DNA from: 70-18 sp041691815
GTDB lineage: Bacteria; Pseudomonadota; Alphaproteobacteria; Acetobacterales; Acetobacteraceae
Reading direction: 5' to 3'
Assembly: GCA_041691815.1 (NCBI GenBank)
Contig: JBEPTZ010000124.1
Span: forward strand, 1-13,158
Length of the DNA: 13,158 nucleotides
The position numbers and the translations under genes are program-made. Within the stretch, counting starts at the first letter, position 1; each line of letters opens with the position of its first letter. The notes under the pieces are model-generated. The model saw only the letters and a program-made list of their open reading frames with translations. It was not told where the DNA came from and searched no databases. Below, in pieces: positions 1 through 6,316 of the stretch.

Positions 1-71
1 ACCCGACACGATTCGAACGTGCGACCTTCGCCTTCGGAGGGCGACGCTCTATCCAGCTGAGCTACGGGTCC
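1..71 (-). tRNA. tRNA-Arg (anticodon CCG), 3' end cut by window edge
   Basis: Read on the minus strand from 71 downwards. The acceptor strand is GGACCCG (71-65), followed by TA, a D-arm GCTC...GAGC, an anticodon stem TCGCC/GGCGA enclosing the seven-base loop CTCCGAA, and a T-arm GCACG-TTCGAAT-CGTGT. The loop puts CCG at positions 34-36, which reads the Arg codon CGG. The returning acceptor strand shows CGGGT before the window ends, so only two acceptor bases and the discriminator are missing. Whether CCA is encoded cannot be seen. It lies 46 bases downstream of the hydrolase gene on the same strand. Confidence 0.95.
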
Positions 72-81
72 AATCCGGCGC

Positions 82-87
82 TTGATA
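82..87 (-). promoter_or_regulatory. Possible -10 box for the tRNA-Arg
   Basis: On the minus strand TATCAA lies ten bases before the tRNA 5' end. The same hexamer precedes the tRNA at the right end of the window. No good -35 box is present at the right distance (only a TTTCGC-like sequence around 105-110). The hexamer is also the loop of a small GCGC/GCGC hairpin (78-91), which lacks a T-tract and so is a poor terminator for the hydrolase gene. This is a weak call. Confidence 0.3.
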
Positions 88-117
88 GCGCGAATGAAGT
101 CGGAGCGAAAGGGCAGT

Positions 118-1164
118 TCATGCCGTTTTACGCAGCCATGTCGCTGCGGCCATTTCCGCCTCCGACGGCAGCGCCGCCGCACGATCCAGCAGCCAGGCGA
201 TGATGTCGCCAATCGGCACCGCCCGCTCCAGGTCGCGCAGCAGCATATGGTAGCCGGCCGGGTAGAACCCCCGCCGCGCGGATGGCGGTAGAAGCCGCCA
301 GGTCGCCCGCATCGCCTCCGCCGGCACCAACTGGTCATGCCCGCCATACAGAAACAGCGCCGGCGCATGCATCCCCGCCGCCGCCGCCTGCGCCGCGTCC
401 ATCAGATCCACCAACCCGCGAATGCTGTCGAACCGCGTCTCCCTGATGGTCAGCGGATTCTCCGACAGCGCCTTCAGCGCGGCCCGATTGTCGCTGGCCA
501 TGATCCGGATCGGCCCCGGCGGTCGCGCCGCCGTCATCCCGGGAAACAACCCGGCGCCGAACCACAACCCCACCCGATAGAACACGTTCATCTGTGCCCG
601 GCCCCACACCGCCGGCGCGCTCAGCACATACCAGGCGTCGCGCGGCGCCTCCGGCAGCGCCGCCAGCCGCATCAGCGCCGCCGCCCCCATGCTCTCGCCC
701 ATCAGCACCAGCGGCACCACCGGATGATACCGCCGCACCACCCCGGCCATCTCCGCCGCATCGCGCGCCAGCACATCGCCGCCCGGCCACAGCCCGCGCC
801 CCGGCGCCGCGCCGAACCCGCGCTGATCCGGCGCATAGATCGCCATCCCGGCGGCAGCAAACACCGGCGCCGGCAGCTCCCACGCATCCCGGCTGTCGTT
901 GAACCCGTGCAGCGCCAGCACCGCCAGCCGCACCCGCCCAGGCGGCAGCCACTGCCGATACGGCAGCCGCGCCCCGTCCGACAGCACGAACGCCCCGTCC
1001 GCCGCCCCCGGCTGCTGCACCCGCGGCCCCACCGGCGCCATCCGGCTGGTGCAGGCCGCCAGCCCCGCCGCCACCCCGGCCAGCAGCACCGCCCGCCGCC
1101 CGCATCCGGCACGCCACGGCTCGCGCGGGGGAAAGGTTGAAACCATCGCCGGCATGGCTATCAT
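118..1164 (-). CDS. Alpha/beta hydrolase (lysophospholipase / S33-like), exported, possible lipoprotein
   Basis: The 348-residue protein is a serine hydrolase of the alpha/beta fold, closest in style to monoacylglycerol lipases and lysophospholipases. Visible motifs in order are LHGF near residue 86 (oxyanion loop), the nucleophile elbow GESMG with Ser158, GGHD with the likely acid Asp277, and GYH with the likely catalytic His306. The N terminus has a basic stretch with a twin arginine (RR at 23-24), a short hydrophobic run and LAAC with Cys38, which looks like a lipobox, so it may be a membrane-anchored lipoprotein. Three in-frame ATGs (1164, 1155, 1146) lack a clear Shine-Dalgarno, so the exact start is uncertain. 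It is transcribed away from the zinc-finger/polA pair. The substrate cannot be told from the sequence. Confidence 0.9.
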   Translation of the reverse strand: MIAMPAMVSTFPPREPWRAGCGRRAVLLAGVAAGLAACTSRMAPVGPRVQQPGAADGAFVLSDGARLPYRQWLPPGRVRLAVLALHGFNDSRDAWELPAPVFAAAGMAIYAPDQRGFGAAPGRGLWPGGDVLARDAAEMAGVVRRYHPVVPLVLMGESMGAAALMRLAALPEAPRDAWYVLSAPAVWGRAQMNVFYRVGLWFGAGLFPGMTAARPPGPIRIMASDNRAALKALSENPLTIRETRFDSIRGLVDLMDAAQAAAAGMHAPALFLYGGHDQLVPAEAMRATWRLLPPSARRGFYPAGYHMLLRDLERAVPIGDIIAWLLDRAAALPSEAEMAAATWLRKTA

Positions 1165-1214
1165 ACGAAGCCCCGGTCGCTCCAGATGCCGGCACCTGAA
1201 ACCGAGGTCATCCC

Positions 1215-1406
1215 ATGCCGGACGGCGCTGCCACCCCGACCGAAATCATCCATGTCGACAGCCGCACCATCGCCTGCGACGGCGGCGACGGCCCGCTCGG
1301 CCACCCGCGCGTCTACCTGCGCATCCCCGGCACCCAGGTCGTCTGCCCGTACTGCTCCCGCCTCTACATCCTCAACGAAGGCGCCGGCCACGACTCCGGC
1401 CACTGA
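1215..1406 (+). CDS. Zinc-finger CHCC (NDUFS6-like) protein
   Basis: The 63-residue protein has the Cys-His-Cys-Cys zinc-binding pattern of the zf-CHCC family: Cys20, His30 (GHPRVYL) and CPYC (Cys44, Cys47), followed by a typical ending RLYIL. In mitochondria the family member NDUFS6 is an accessory subunit of respiratory complex I. Alphaproteobacterial homologues are small cytoplasmic proteins, probably linked to complex I, and that role is inferred here. GAGG at 1204-1207, seven bases before the ATG, is a good Shine-Dalgarno. The stop is followed after one base by the polA ATG (TGAcATG), so the two genes are probably cotranscribed and translationally coupled. The overlapping frame in which polA could be extended upstream is rejected in favour of this gene. 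Confidence 0.9.
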   Translation: MPDGAATPTEIIHVDSRTIACDGGDGPLGHPRVYLRIPGTQVVCPYCSRLYILNEGAGHDSGH

Positions 1407-1407
1407 C

Positions 1408-4227
1408 ATGACCCCACCCGCCGACCTGCGACTGGTCCTCGTCGACGGCTCCGGCTTCATCTTCCGCGCCTTCCACGCCCTGCCGCCGATGACCCGCCCC
1501 GACGGCACCCCGGTCAACGCCGTGTTCGGCTTCACCAACATGCTCGCCCGCCTGCTGAAGGACCACGCCGGCACCCACATCGCGGTGATCTTCGACGCCG
1601 GCCGCCACACCTTCCGCAACCGCCTCTACGACCAGTACAAGGCCCAGCGGCCGGAGGCCCCCGAGGAACTCGTCCCGCAATTCGCCCTGGTCCGCCAGGC
1701 CACCGCGGCGTTCGGCGTCCCCGCCATCGAACTCGCCGACTGGGAGGCCGACGACCTCATCGCCAGCTACGCCCGCGCCGCCACCGAGGCCGGCGGCCGC
1801 GCCATCATCGTCTCGTCCGACAAAGACCTGATGCAACTCCTCCGCCCCGGCGTCGAGATGCAGGACCCGATGAAGCAGAAGGCCATCGGCCTCCCCGAGG
1901 TGATGGAGAAATTCGGCGTCGCCCCGGAAAAACTCATCGACGCCCAGGCCCTCATCGGCGACACCGCCGACAACGTCCCCGGCGTCCCCGGCATCGGCCC
2001 GAAAACCGCCGCCCAGTTGATCACCGAATTCGGCGACCTCGAAGCCATCCTCGCCGCCGCCCCCGCCATGAAGCCCTCCAAGCGCCGCGACATGCTGATC
2101 GAACACGCCGACGCCGCCCGCCTCTCCCGCGTCCTCGTCACCCTACGCGACGACGTCCCGCTCCCAGAACCCTTGGAATCCCTCACCGCCCACGAGCCCG
2201 ACCGCCCAGCCCTCGCCGCCTGGCTCACCGAACAAGGCTTCCGCAGCACCATCGCCCGCCTCGGCCTCGAAGCCCCCGGCGAACCCCCCCGCCCCAACGC
2301 CGCCCCGCTCGGCCTGCAAGGCCAACTCCTGCTCACCGCACACCCCGCGCCTGAACCCGCTCCCGGCGAAGCCCCCCCCTTCGGCCCCTACACCTGCATC
2401 ACCACCCAAGCCGCCCTCGCCGAATGGATCGCCGAAGCCACCCTCGCCGGCGCCTTCGCCATCGACACCGAAACCGACGGCCTCGACGCCATGCGCGCCA
2501 ACCTGGTCGGCATCTCCCTCGCCACCGCCCCCGGCCGCGCCTGCTACATCCCGCTCCGCCACCGAGCCCCCCCCGCCCAACTGCCACTCGACCAGCCATC
2601 GCCCGACCAGCCAGCCCCCGACCAACTCACCCCCGCCACCGCCACCGCCGCCCTCGCCCCCCTGCTCGCCGACCCCTGCGTGCTGAAAATCTTCCAGAAC
2701 GCCAAATTCGACCTCCTCATCCTCTCAAGAGCCGGCACCCCCCTCGCCACCCCGCTCGACGACACCATGGTCATCTCCTTCGCCCTGGAAGCCGGCCTGC
2801 ACGGCCACGGCATGGACGAACTCTCCCGCCTCCACCTCGGCCACACCCCCATCCCCTACGACGCCGTCACCGGCACCGGCCGCGCCCGCATCCCCTTCAC
2901 CCAGGTGCCCCTAGACCGCGCCACCGCCTACGCCGCCGAAGACGCCGACGTCACCCTCCGCCTCTGGCACGCCCTCCGCCCCCGCCTGCGCGAAGCCCGC
3001 GCCCTCTCCCTCTACGAAACCATCGACCGCCCCCTCATCCCCGTCCTCCTCGCCATGGAACAGGCCGGCGTCAAACTCGACGCCGCCGACCTCCGCGCCA
3101 TGTCCATCGACTTCGCCGAACGCATGGCCGTCATGGAACAGGACATCCACCGCCTCGCAGGCGAGCCCTTCAACGTCGCCAGCGCCAAGCAACTCGGCGA
3201 AATCCTGTTCGACCGCATGAGCCTCCCCGGCGGCAAACGCATGAAAACCGGCGCCTGGGGCACCGACGCCTCCGTCCTGCAAACCCTGGCCGAACAAGGC
3301 CACGACCTCCCCGCCCGCGTCCTCGAATGGCGCCAGCTCGCCAAACTCAAATCCACCTACGCCGACGCCCTGGTCGAACAGATCAACCCCGAAACCAACC
3401 GCGTCCACACCAGCTTCGCCATGGCCATCGCCAGCACCGGCCGCCTCTCCTCTACCGACCCCAACCTGCAGAACATCCCCATCCGCACCGAGGAAGGCAG
3501 CCGCATCCGCCGCACCTTCATCGCCGAACCCGGCAACCTCCTCATCAGCGCCGACTACTCACAAATCGAACTCCGCCTGCTCGCCCACGTCGCCGACATC
3601 GAGGCCCTCAAGCAAAGCTTCGCCGCCGGCGAGGACATCCACGCCCGCACCGCCAGCGAAGTCTTCGGCATCCCCATGGCCGGCATGGACCCAATGACCC
3701 GCCGTCGCGCCAAAGCCATCAACTTCGGCATCATCTACGGCATCTCCGCCTTCGGCCTGGCCCGCCAACTGCAAATCGCCCCCGGAGAAGCCCGCGCCTA
3801 CATCGACGCCTACTTCCAGCGCTACCCCGGCATCCGCACCTACATGGAACGCACCCGCGACGAAGCCCGCACCCACGGCTACGTCCTGACCCCCCTAGGC
3901 CGCCGCATCTGGATCGCCGGCATCGCCGACAAAAACCCCGCCCGCAAAGCCTACGCCGAACGCCAGGCCATCAACGCCCCCCTGCAAGGCGGCGCCGCCG
4001 ACATCATCAAACGCGCCATGATCCGCCTCCCCGCCGCCCTCGCCACAGCCGGCCTCACCGGCCGCATGCTGCTCCAGGTCCACGACGAACTCCTGTTCGA
4101 AACCCCCGAAGCCGAAGCCGAACCCACCGCCCAGATCGCCCGAGACATCATGCAATCCGCCGCCACCCTCTCCGTGCCCCTGGTGGTGGAAACCGGCACC
4201 GGCAAAAACTGGGCGGAAGCCCATTAA
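1408..4227 (+). CDS. polA: DNA polymerase I, full three-domain enzyme
   Basis: The 939-residue product removes RNA primers and fills gaps in replication and repair. It is similar in length to E. coli Pol I (928). The N-terminal 5' nuclease (about 1-290) shows VDG with Asp13, the EADD acidic cluster, SSDKD and the helix-hairpin-helix region GVPGIGPKTA. The 3'-5' exonuclease (about 340-530) is intact: DTE (Asp353, Glu355), NAKFD (Asp435) and YAAED (Tyr508, Asp512), so proofreading should be active. The polymerase domain has motif A DYSQIE (Asp716), motif B RRRAKAINFGIIYG (Lys769) and motif C HDE (Asp893). The start is set at MTPPADLR because it sits one base after the zinc-finger stop and begins exactly at the conserved nuclease domain. 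The open frame reaches upstream to 1186, but that part is a shadow of the zinc-finger gene. The + strand is extremely C-rich here. Confidence 0.98.
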   Translation: MTPPADLRLVLVDGSGFIFRAFHALPPMTRPDGTPVNAVFGFTNMLARLLKDHAGTHIAVIFDAGRHTFRNRLYDQYKAQRPEAPEELVPQFALVRQATAAFGVPAIELADWEADDLIASYARAATEAGGRAIIVSSDKDLMQLLRPGVEMQDPMKQKAIGLPEVMEKFGVAPEKLIDAQALIGDTADNVPGVPGIGPKTAAQLITEFGDLEAILAAAPAMKPSKRRDMLIEHADAARLSRVLVTLRDDVPLPEPLESLTAHEPDRPALAAWLTEQGFRSTIARLGLEAPGEPPRPNAAPLGLQGQLLLTAHPAPEPAPGEAPPFGPYTCITTQAALAEWIAEATLAGAFAIDTETDGLDAMRANLVGISLATAPGRACYIPLRHRAPPAQLPLDQPSPDQPAPDQLTPATATAALAPLLADPCVLKIFQNAKFDLLILSRAGTPLATPLDDTMVISFALEAGLHGHGMDELSRLHLGHTPIPYDAVTGTGRARIPFTQVPLDRATAYAAEDADVTLRLWHALRPRLREARALSLYETIDRPLIPVLLAMEQAGVKLDAADLRAMSIDFAERMAVMEQDIHRLAGEPFNVASAKQLGEILFDRMSLPGGKRMKTGAWGTDASVLQTLAEQGHDLPARVLEWRQLAKLKSTYADALVEQINPETNRVHTSFAMAIASTGRLSSTDPNLQNIPIRTEEGSRIRRTFIAEPGNLLISADYSQIELRLLAHVADIEALKQSFAAGEDIHARTASEVFGIPMAGMDPMTRRRAKAINFGIIYGISAFGLARQLQIAPGEARAYIDAYFQRYPGIRTYMERTRDEARTHGYVLTPLGRRIWIAGIADKNPARKAYAERQAINAPLQGGAADIIKRAMIRLPAALATAGLTGRMLLQVHDELLFETPEAEAEPTAQIARDIMQSAATLSVPLVVETGTGKNWAEAH

Positions 4228-4238
4228 GCAAGGAAGCA

Positions 4239-4282
4239 GCGCTTTTTTGAAAAAAAGCGCGCAAAAAACTTCATTCCGTTTA
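4239..4282 (+). terminator. Hairpin element A1 after polA (terminator-like)
   Basis: Eleven bases after the polA stop a perfect 10-bp inverted repeat, GCGCTTTTTT (4239-4248) and AAAAAAGCGC (4251-4260), is closed by GA. It is followed by a tail GCAAAAAACTTCATTCCG. The same stem recurs after livF (11544-11565), and the tail recurs in inverted orientation at 6257-6280 and 11625-11642. It probably ends polA transcription, although the T-run lies inside the stem rather than after it. Confidence 0.7.
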
Positions 4283-4299
4283 GCAAGAAATGTTTCCTA

Positions 4300-4327
4300 T
4301 TGCTATTCGCTATGAGCATCGTTTATA
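4300..4327 (+). promoter_or_regulatory. Candidate sigma-70-type promoter upstream of repeat copy 1
   Basis: TTGCTA (4300-4305) and TTTATA (4322-4327) are separated by 16 bases in an A/T-rich patch. Transcription would start near 4333-4336, that is, at the first base of repeat copy 1 (4336). No Shine-Dalgarno or start codon follows closely, which suits a non-coding transcript. The call rests on two hexamers only. Confidence 0.45.
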
Positions 4328-4335
4328 GAAGCCCC

Positions 4336-4470
4336 ACTGGCTCTGGCGTTCGGAATGGCGGCGGTTGGTATCACCGGCGCGGCGTCGTTCGGATGCAGCA
4401 GCACGGTGACGGCGTCGCTTGTCACCGGGCAGGTTTGGATTGGACCGCAAGGCACCTCCGCAGAGAACAG
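4336..4470 (+). repeat. 135-bp direct repeat, copy 1
   Basis: Identical base for base to 4713-4847 (offset 377), and it diverges immediately outside both ends. The two ends are complementary with small bulges: CTG (4337-4339) with CAG (4468-4470), CTCTG (4341-4345) with CAGAG (4461-4465), and CG (4347-4348) with CG (4459-4460). Inside, GCGGTT (4361-4366) can pair with GACCGC (4443-4448). CGGTGAC (4404-4410) forms a perfect 7-bp hairpin with GTCACCG (4421-4427). The nested pairings suggest an RNA or single-strand DNA structure whose limits match the repeat. Confidence 0.97.
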
Positions 4471-4551
4471 GCCCAGCCTGCCCGACGAACGGTATGCCAT
4501 AACCCTAAAGTTATCTTGTTCCTGCTGGGTGGCGACTAGCTTTTCGTTCTC

Positions 4552-4568
4552 GGGTGGGGTGGGGCGGG
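4552..4568 (+). other. G-quadruplex motif with three one-base loops
   Basis: The + strand reads GGGTGGGGTGGGGCGGG: four runs of three or four G separated by single T, T and C. This is the most stable class of parallel quadruplex, and it would be present in the RNA of any transcript running toward the RT gene. It sits in the spacer between the two repeats. Confidence 0.8.
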
Positions 4569-4639
4569 CCGCGTCAAAAACCGCTTCCTACGCCGGACAA
4601 AAACGCTAGCTTAAGCGCCAGCAAAGGAGGCAAAGAGTG

Positions 4640-4708
4640 ATGCGGAACACATGCAAAAACGTGCCAACGTGGCACGCCCCGGTCGGCACCGGCTTCGGTG
4701 GCTTCTGA
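4640..4708 (+). CDS. Possible 22-codon leader peptide with strong ribosome-binding site
   Basis: AGGAGG (4625-4630) is the best Shine-Dalgarno in the island. It lies nine bases before ATG 4640, or six before an in-frame GTG at 4637. The frame encodes 22 residues beginning MRNTCKNVPTW and ending GTGFGGF, with TGA at 4706-4708, only four bases before repeat copy 2. A perfect hairpin (4660-4676) lies within it. No family is recognised. It could be a regulatory leader or a small product of the system, or the Shine-Dalgarno could be chance in a non-coding RNA. Confidence 0.35.
   Translation: MRNTCKNVPTWHAPVGTGFGGF
4660..4676. other. Perfect 7-bp hairpin upstream of repeat copy 2
   Basis: CGTGCCA (4660-4666) and TGGCACG (4670-4676) are exact reverse complements with the loop ACG. 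There is no T-tract after it, so it does not look like a terminator. It lies inside the small ORF 4640-4708 and could act as an RNA element or a protein-binding operator. Confidence 0.6.
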
Positions 4709-4712
4709 GGGG

Positions 4713-4847
4713 ACTGGCTCTGGCGTTCGGAATGGCGGCGGTTGGTATCACCGGCGCGGCGTCGTTCGGATGCAGCAGCACGGTGACGGCGTCGCTTGTC
4801 ACCGGGCAGGTTTGGATTGGACCGCAAGGCACCTCCGCAGAGAACAG
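4713..4847 (+). repeat. 135-bp direct repeat, copy 2
   Basis: Exact duplicate of 4336-4470, with the 7-bp hairpin at 4781-4804 and the same complementary ends. It ends 44 bases before the RT start codon. No promoter-like boxes are seen directly upstream, so it is probably transcribed from further upstream. An 83-codon frame (4651-4902) runs through it and overlaps the RT start by 11 bases, but its ATG has only a weak ribosome-binding site and no recognisable product. Confidence 0.97.
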
Positions 4848-4891
4848 CAGAGTCGGACGGGATGGGTTAACCAGCAGGACCCGAGGGACTA

Positions 4892-6229
4892 TTGGCAAAT
4901 AGCAGACTCCAGCAAGTCCGGAAACCGCGCAATCTAGAAGCCGCGTGGAACGCTATCCGTGAAAATGGCAGATCCTCCAAAGCGGAAATGACGCGCAACG
5001 AGATTGCGTTGTTCGAGGAAGATCCGCCGAGCAGGCTTCGGTCGATACAGAAACGACTGGAAAGAAATAAGTTTGTATTTCCACCCGTTCGTGGCATCGC
5101 GCTGAAGAAGCCAAACAAAAAAGATGTCCGTCCAATCGTTCTCGCGTCTGTAGAGGCCAGAATTGTTCAACGCGCAATTCTTCAAGTTCTCCAGGGCGTT
5201 GACGATTTACGACCATATTTCCATAATCCTTTTAGCTTCGGCGGCATAAAACGCGAAAAAGGGGACGATCTTTCTGCGGTTCCCGCAGCGATAAACGCTG
5301 TTCTCCAGGCGATACGTGATGGTGGTTGCTTCGTAGCATGTTCGGACATTTCGTCGTTCTTCACCAGAATTTCTAAGAGCACGGTATCTGATATAATAGC
5401 AAGTGCGGTTCAAGATGCTGATTTCATGAATCTATTCCAACAAGCAATACGAGTTGAACTATCGAATCTGGCGCAACTTCGTGAGTTAGCTCAGAAATTT
5501 CCGATCGAAGATATTGGTGTAGCACAAGGGAATTCTCTTTCACCTCTACTTGGAAATATTATTCTGCATGAATTCGATAAATTGATGAATGAAGGCGATT
5601 GCAGATGTCTACGTTACATAGATGATTTCATTATAGTGGCGCCAACAAAAAAGGCTGCTACGGCTAAATTGAGAAAAGCGAGGGGAATTTTAGATAAACT
5701 TGGAATGGCTTTGGCAGAAGGTAAAACTTCGAAGGAGCCAATTTCTACCAGAGATAAATTCGAATTTCTCGGCATAGAATTCAATAATGGGCTAATCCGG
5801 CCAGCACCGAAGACCAGGGATCGCTTTGTAGCTTCCATTAAAGCGGCCTGCGACGAAAGCCAAGAAGCGCTTCATGCGTATCGATCTGGTGAACCGCTTC
5901 AGAAATCGTTAGCATTGCTTGGCACCCTTAAACGGATCGATGGCATGATTCACGGCTGGGGCAGGCATTATTTTTTCTGTCGGGATGAGCAGTATTTTGC
6001 CAATTTGGATAACCAAATCTTCGATATCATAAAAACATATCTTGGCTTCTATCAAGATCAGCGCGCAAATATCGACGACGGGCGGCGGCGCGCGATTCTA
6101 GGACTCGCGTCTCTGGGCCAACTCCCTCGCTCTCCCTTTGAGTGGGTATGGCCCGCTGACGCGGAGAAGGGGAAGATGTCCAAGGTTACTGTGCTCGTCT
6201 CTGATAAAGCCGGGATTCCTTGGAATTAG
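4892..6229 (+). CDS. Reverse transcriptase, group-II-intron-like, stand-alone, unassigned class
   Basis: The 445-residue protein is an RNA-directed DNA polymerase. In order, it shows an RT1-like block around RPIVLASVEARIVQRAI (80-96), motif A SDISSFF (Asp152), motif B QGNSLSPLL (212-220), motif C YIDD (242-245; Asp244, Asp245), a motif D-like LGMALAEGKT (270-279) and motif E FLG (292-294). A thumb or domain-X-like stretch, KRIDGMIHGWGRHYFF (347-362), recalls group II maturases. There is no HNH endonuclease domain and no C-terminal partner. TTG at 4892 is chosen as start: TAA at 4868-4870 closes the frame upstream, GAGG lies at 4883-4886, and the next ATG (codon 33) would remove the conserved NLEAAW segment. 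Codon use is much more A/T-rich than in polA or the liv genes, which points to horizontal transfer. Motif B ends SP rather than the SQ of DGR enzymes, and no retron VTG motif is seen. A defence-associated or group-II-like RT is likely. Confidence 0.93.
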   Translation: MANSRLQQVRKPRNLEAAWNAIRENGRSSKAEMTRNEIALFEEDPPSRLRSIQKRLERNKFVFPPVRGIALKKPNKKDVRPIVLASVEARIVQRAILQVLQGVDDLRPYFHNPFSFGGIKREKGDDLSAVPAAINAVLQAIRDGGCFVACSDISSFFTRISKSTVSDIIASAVQDADFMNLFQQAIRVELSNLAQLRELAQKFPIEDIGVAQGNSLSPLLGNIILHEFDKLMNEGDCRCLRYIDDFIIVAPTKKAATAKLRKARGILDKLGMALAEGKTSKEPISTRDKFEFLGIEFNNGLIRPAPKTRDRFVASIKAACDESQEALHAYRSGEPLQKSLALLGTLKRIDGMIHGWGRHYFFCRDEQYFANLDNQIFDIIKTYLGFYQDQRANIDDGRRRAILGLASLGQLPRSPFEWVWPADAEKGKMSKVTVLVSDKAGIPWN

Positions 6230-6256
6230 CTGGATTTTTGTGGATCGAAATTTGAA

Positions 6257-6303
6257 TAAACGGATAAAAAGTTTTTTTGCTTCTTTTTGTTCACAAAAAG
6301 AAG
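6257..6303 (-). terminator. Hairpin element B1, terminator of the TPP-enzyme gene
   Basis: CTTCTTTTTGT (6280-6290) and ACAAAAAGAAG (6293-6303) form a perfect 11-bp stem with a two-base loop. Read on the minus strand, the stem follows the TPP-enzyme stop by 13 bases and continues into GCAAAAAAACTTTTTATCCG, a tail shared with element A. It lies 50 bases after the RT stop, so it may act in both directions. A near copy is at 11625-11666. Confidence 0.7.
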
Positions 6304-6316
6304 ATTCTTTCTTTTA

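Larger units (their letters stand above)
4336..4847 (+). ncRNA. Candidate structured RNA of the reverse-transcriptase locus
   Basis: This is a proposed transcript covering the two repeat copies and spacer, or either copy alone. Support comes from the promoter-like sequence ending just before copy 1, the self-complementary ends and internal hairpin of the repeat unit, and the position immediately upstream of an RT gene, where retrons and several defence-associated RTs keep their template RNA. No known RNA family is recognised and no terminator is seen before the RT gene, so the transcript may run into it. Both limits and function are inferred. Confidence 0.35.
4283..4891 (+). other. Gene-poor leader region of the reverse transcriptase
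   Basis: This region holds no convincing conventional gene. It contains a promoter-like sequence (4300-4327), two identical 135-bp repeats, a 242-base spacer (4471-4712) and a 44-base leader before the RT start. The spacer has a small hairpin ATAAC/GTTAT (4499-4514), a G-quadruplex motif, a CGCT/AGCG hairpin near 4604-4617, a strong Shine-Dalgarno and a 22-codon ORF. A/T-rich patches (4261-4330, 4500-4550) contrast with the GC-rich flanks. Open frames run through the repeats on both strands, but none has a good start signal or recognisable product. Confidence 0.7.

Noticed and set aside
1186..1407. 74-codon N-terminal extension of DNA polymerase I
   Set aside because: It is an out-of-frame shadow of the zinc-finger gene; the conserved nuclease domain begins at the ATG at 1408.
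2424..4250. 608-codon plus-strand frame inside polA, and other long frames over the hydrolase, TPP, liv and MOSC genes
   Set aside because: Their translations are low-complexity, rich in Arg, Pro, His or Gly, as expected for alternate frames of strongly C- or G-rich coding DNA.
4303..4500. Minus-strand frames through the repeats (4303-4500 and 4611-4898)
   Set aside because: No good ribosome-binding site, no recognisable product, and open frames by chance are common in GC-rich DNA.
4336..4847. The two repeats as a diversity-generating retroelement template/variable pair
   Set aside because: The copies are identical, with no adenine-specific differences. Neither lies at the 3' end of a recognisable target gene, and the RT motif B ends in SP rather than the SQ typical of these elements.
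4336..4847. CRISPR array beside a CRISPR-associated RT
   Set aside because: There are only two copies, each 135 bp, with a 242-base spacer and no cas genes nearby.
4262..6256. Group II intron carrying its own RT
   Set aside because: No domain V-like hairpin is seen in the short 3' flank, there is no endonuclease domain, and the island lies between genes rather than interrupting one.
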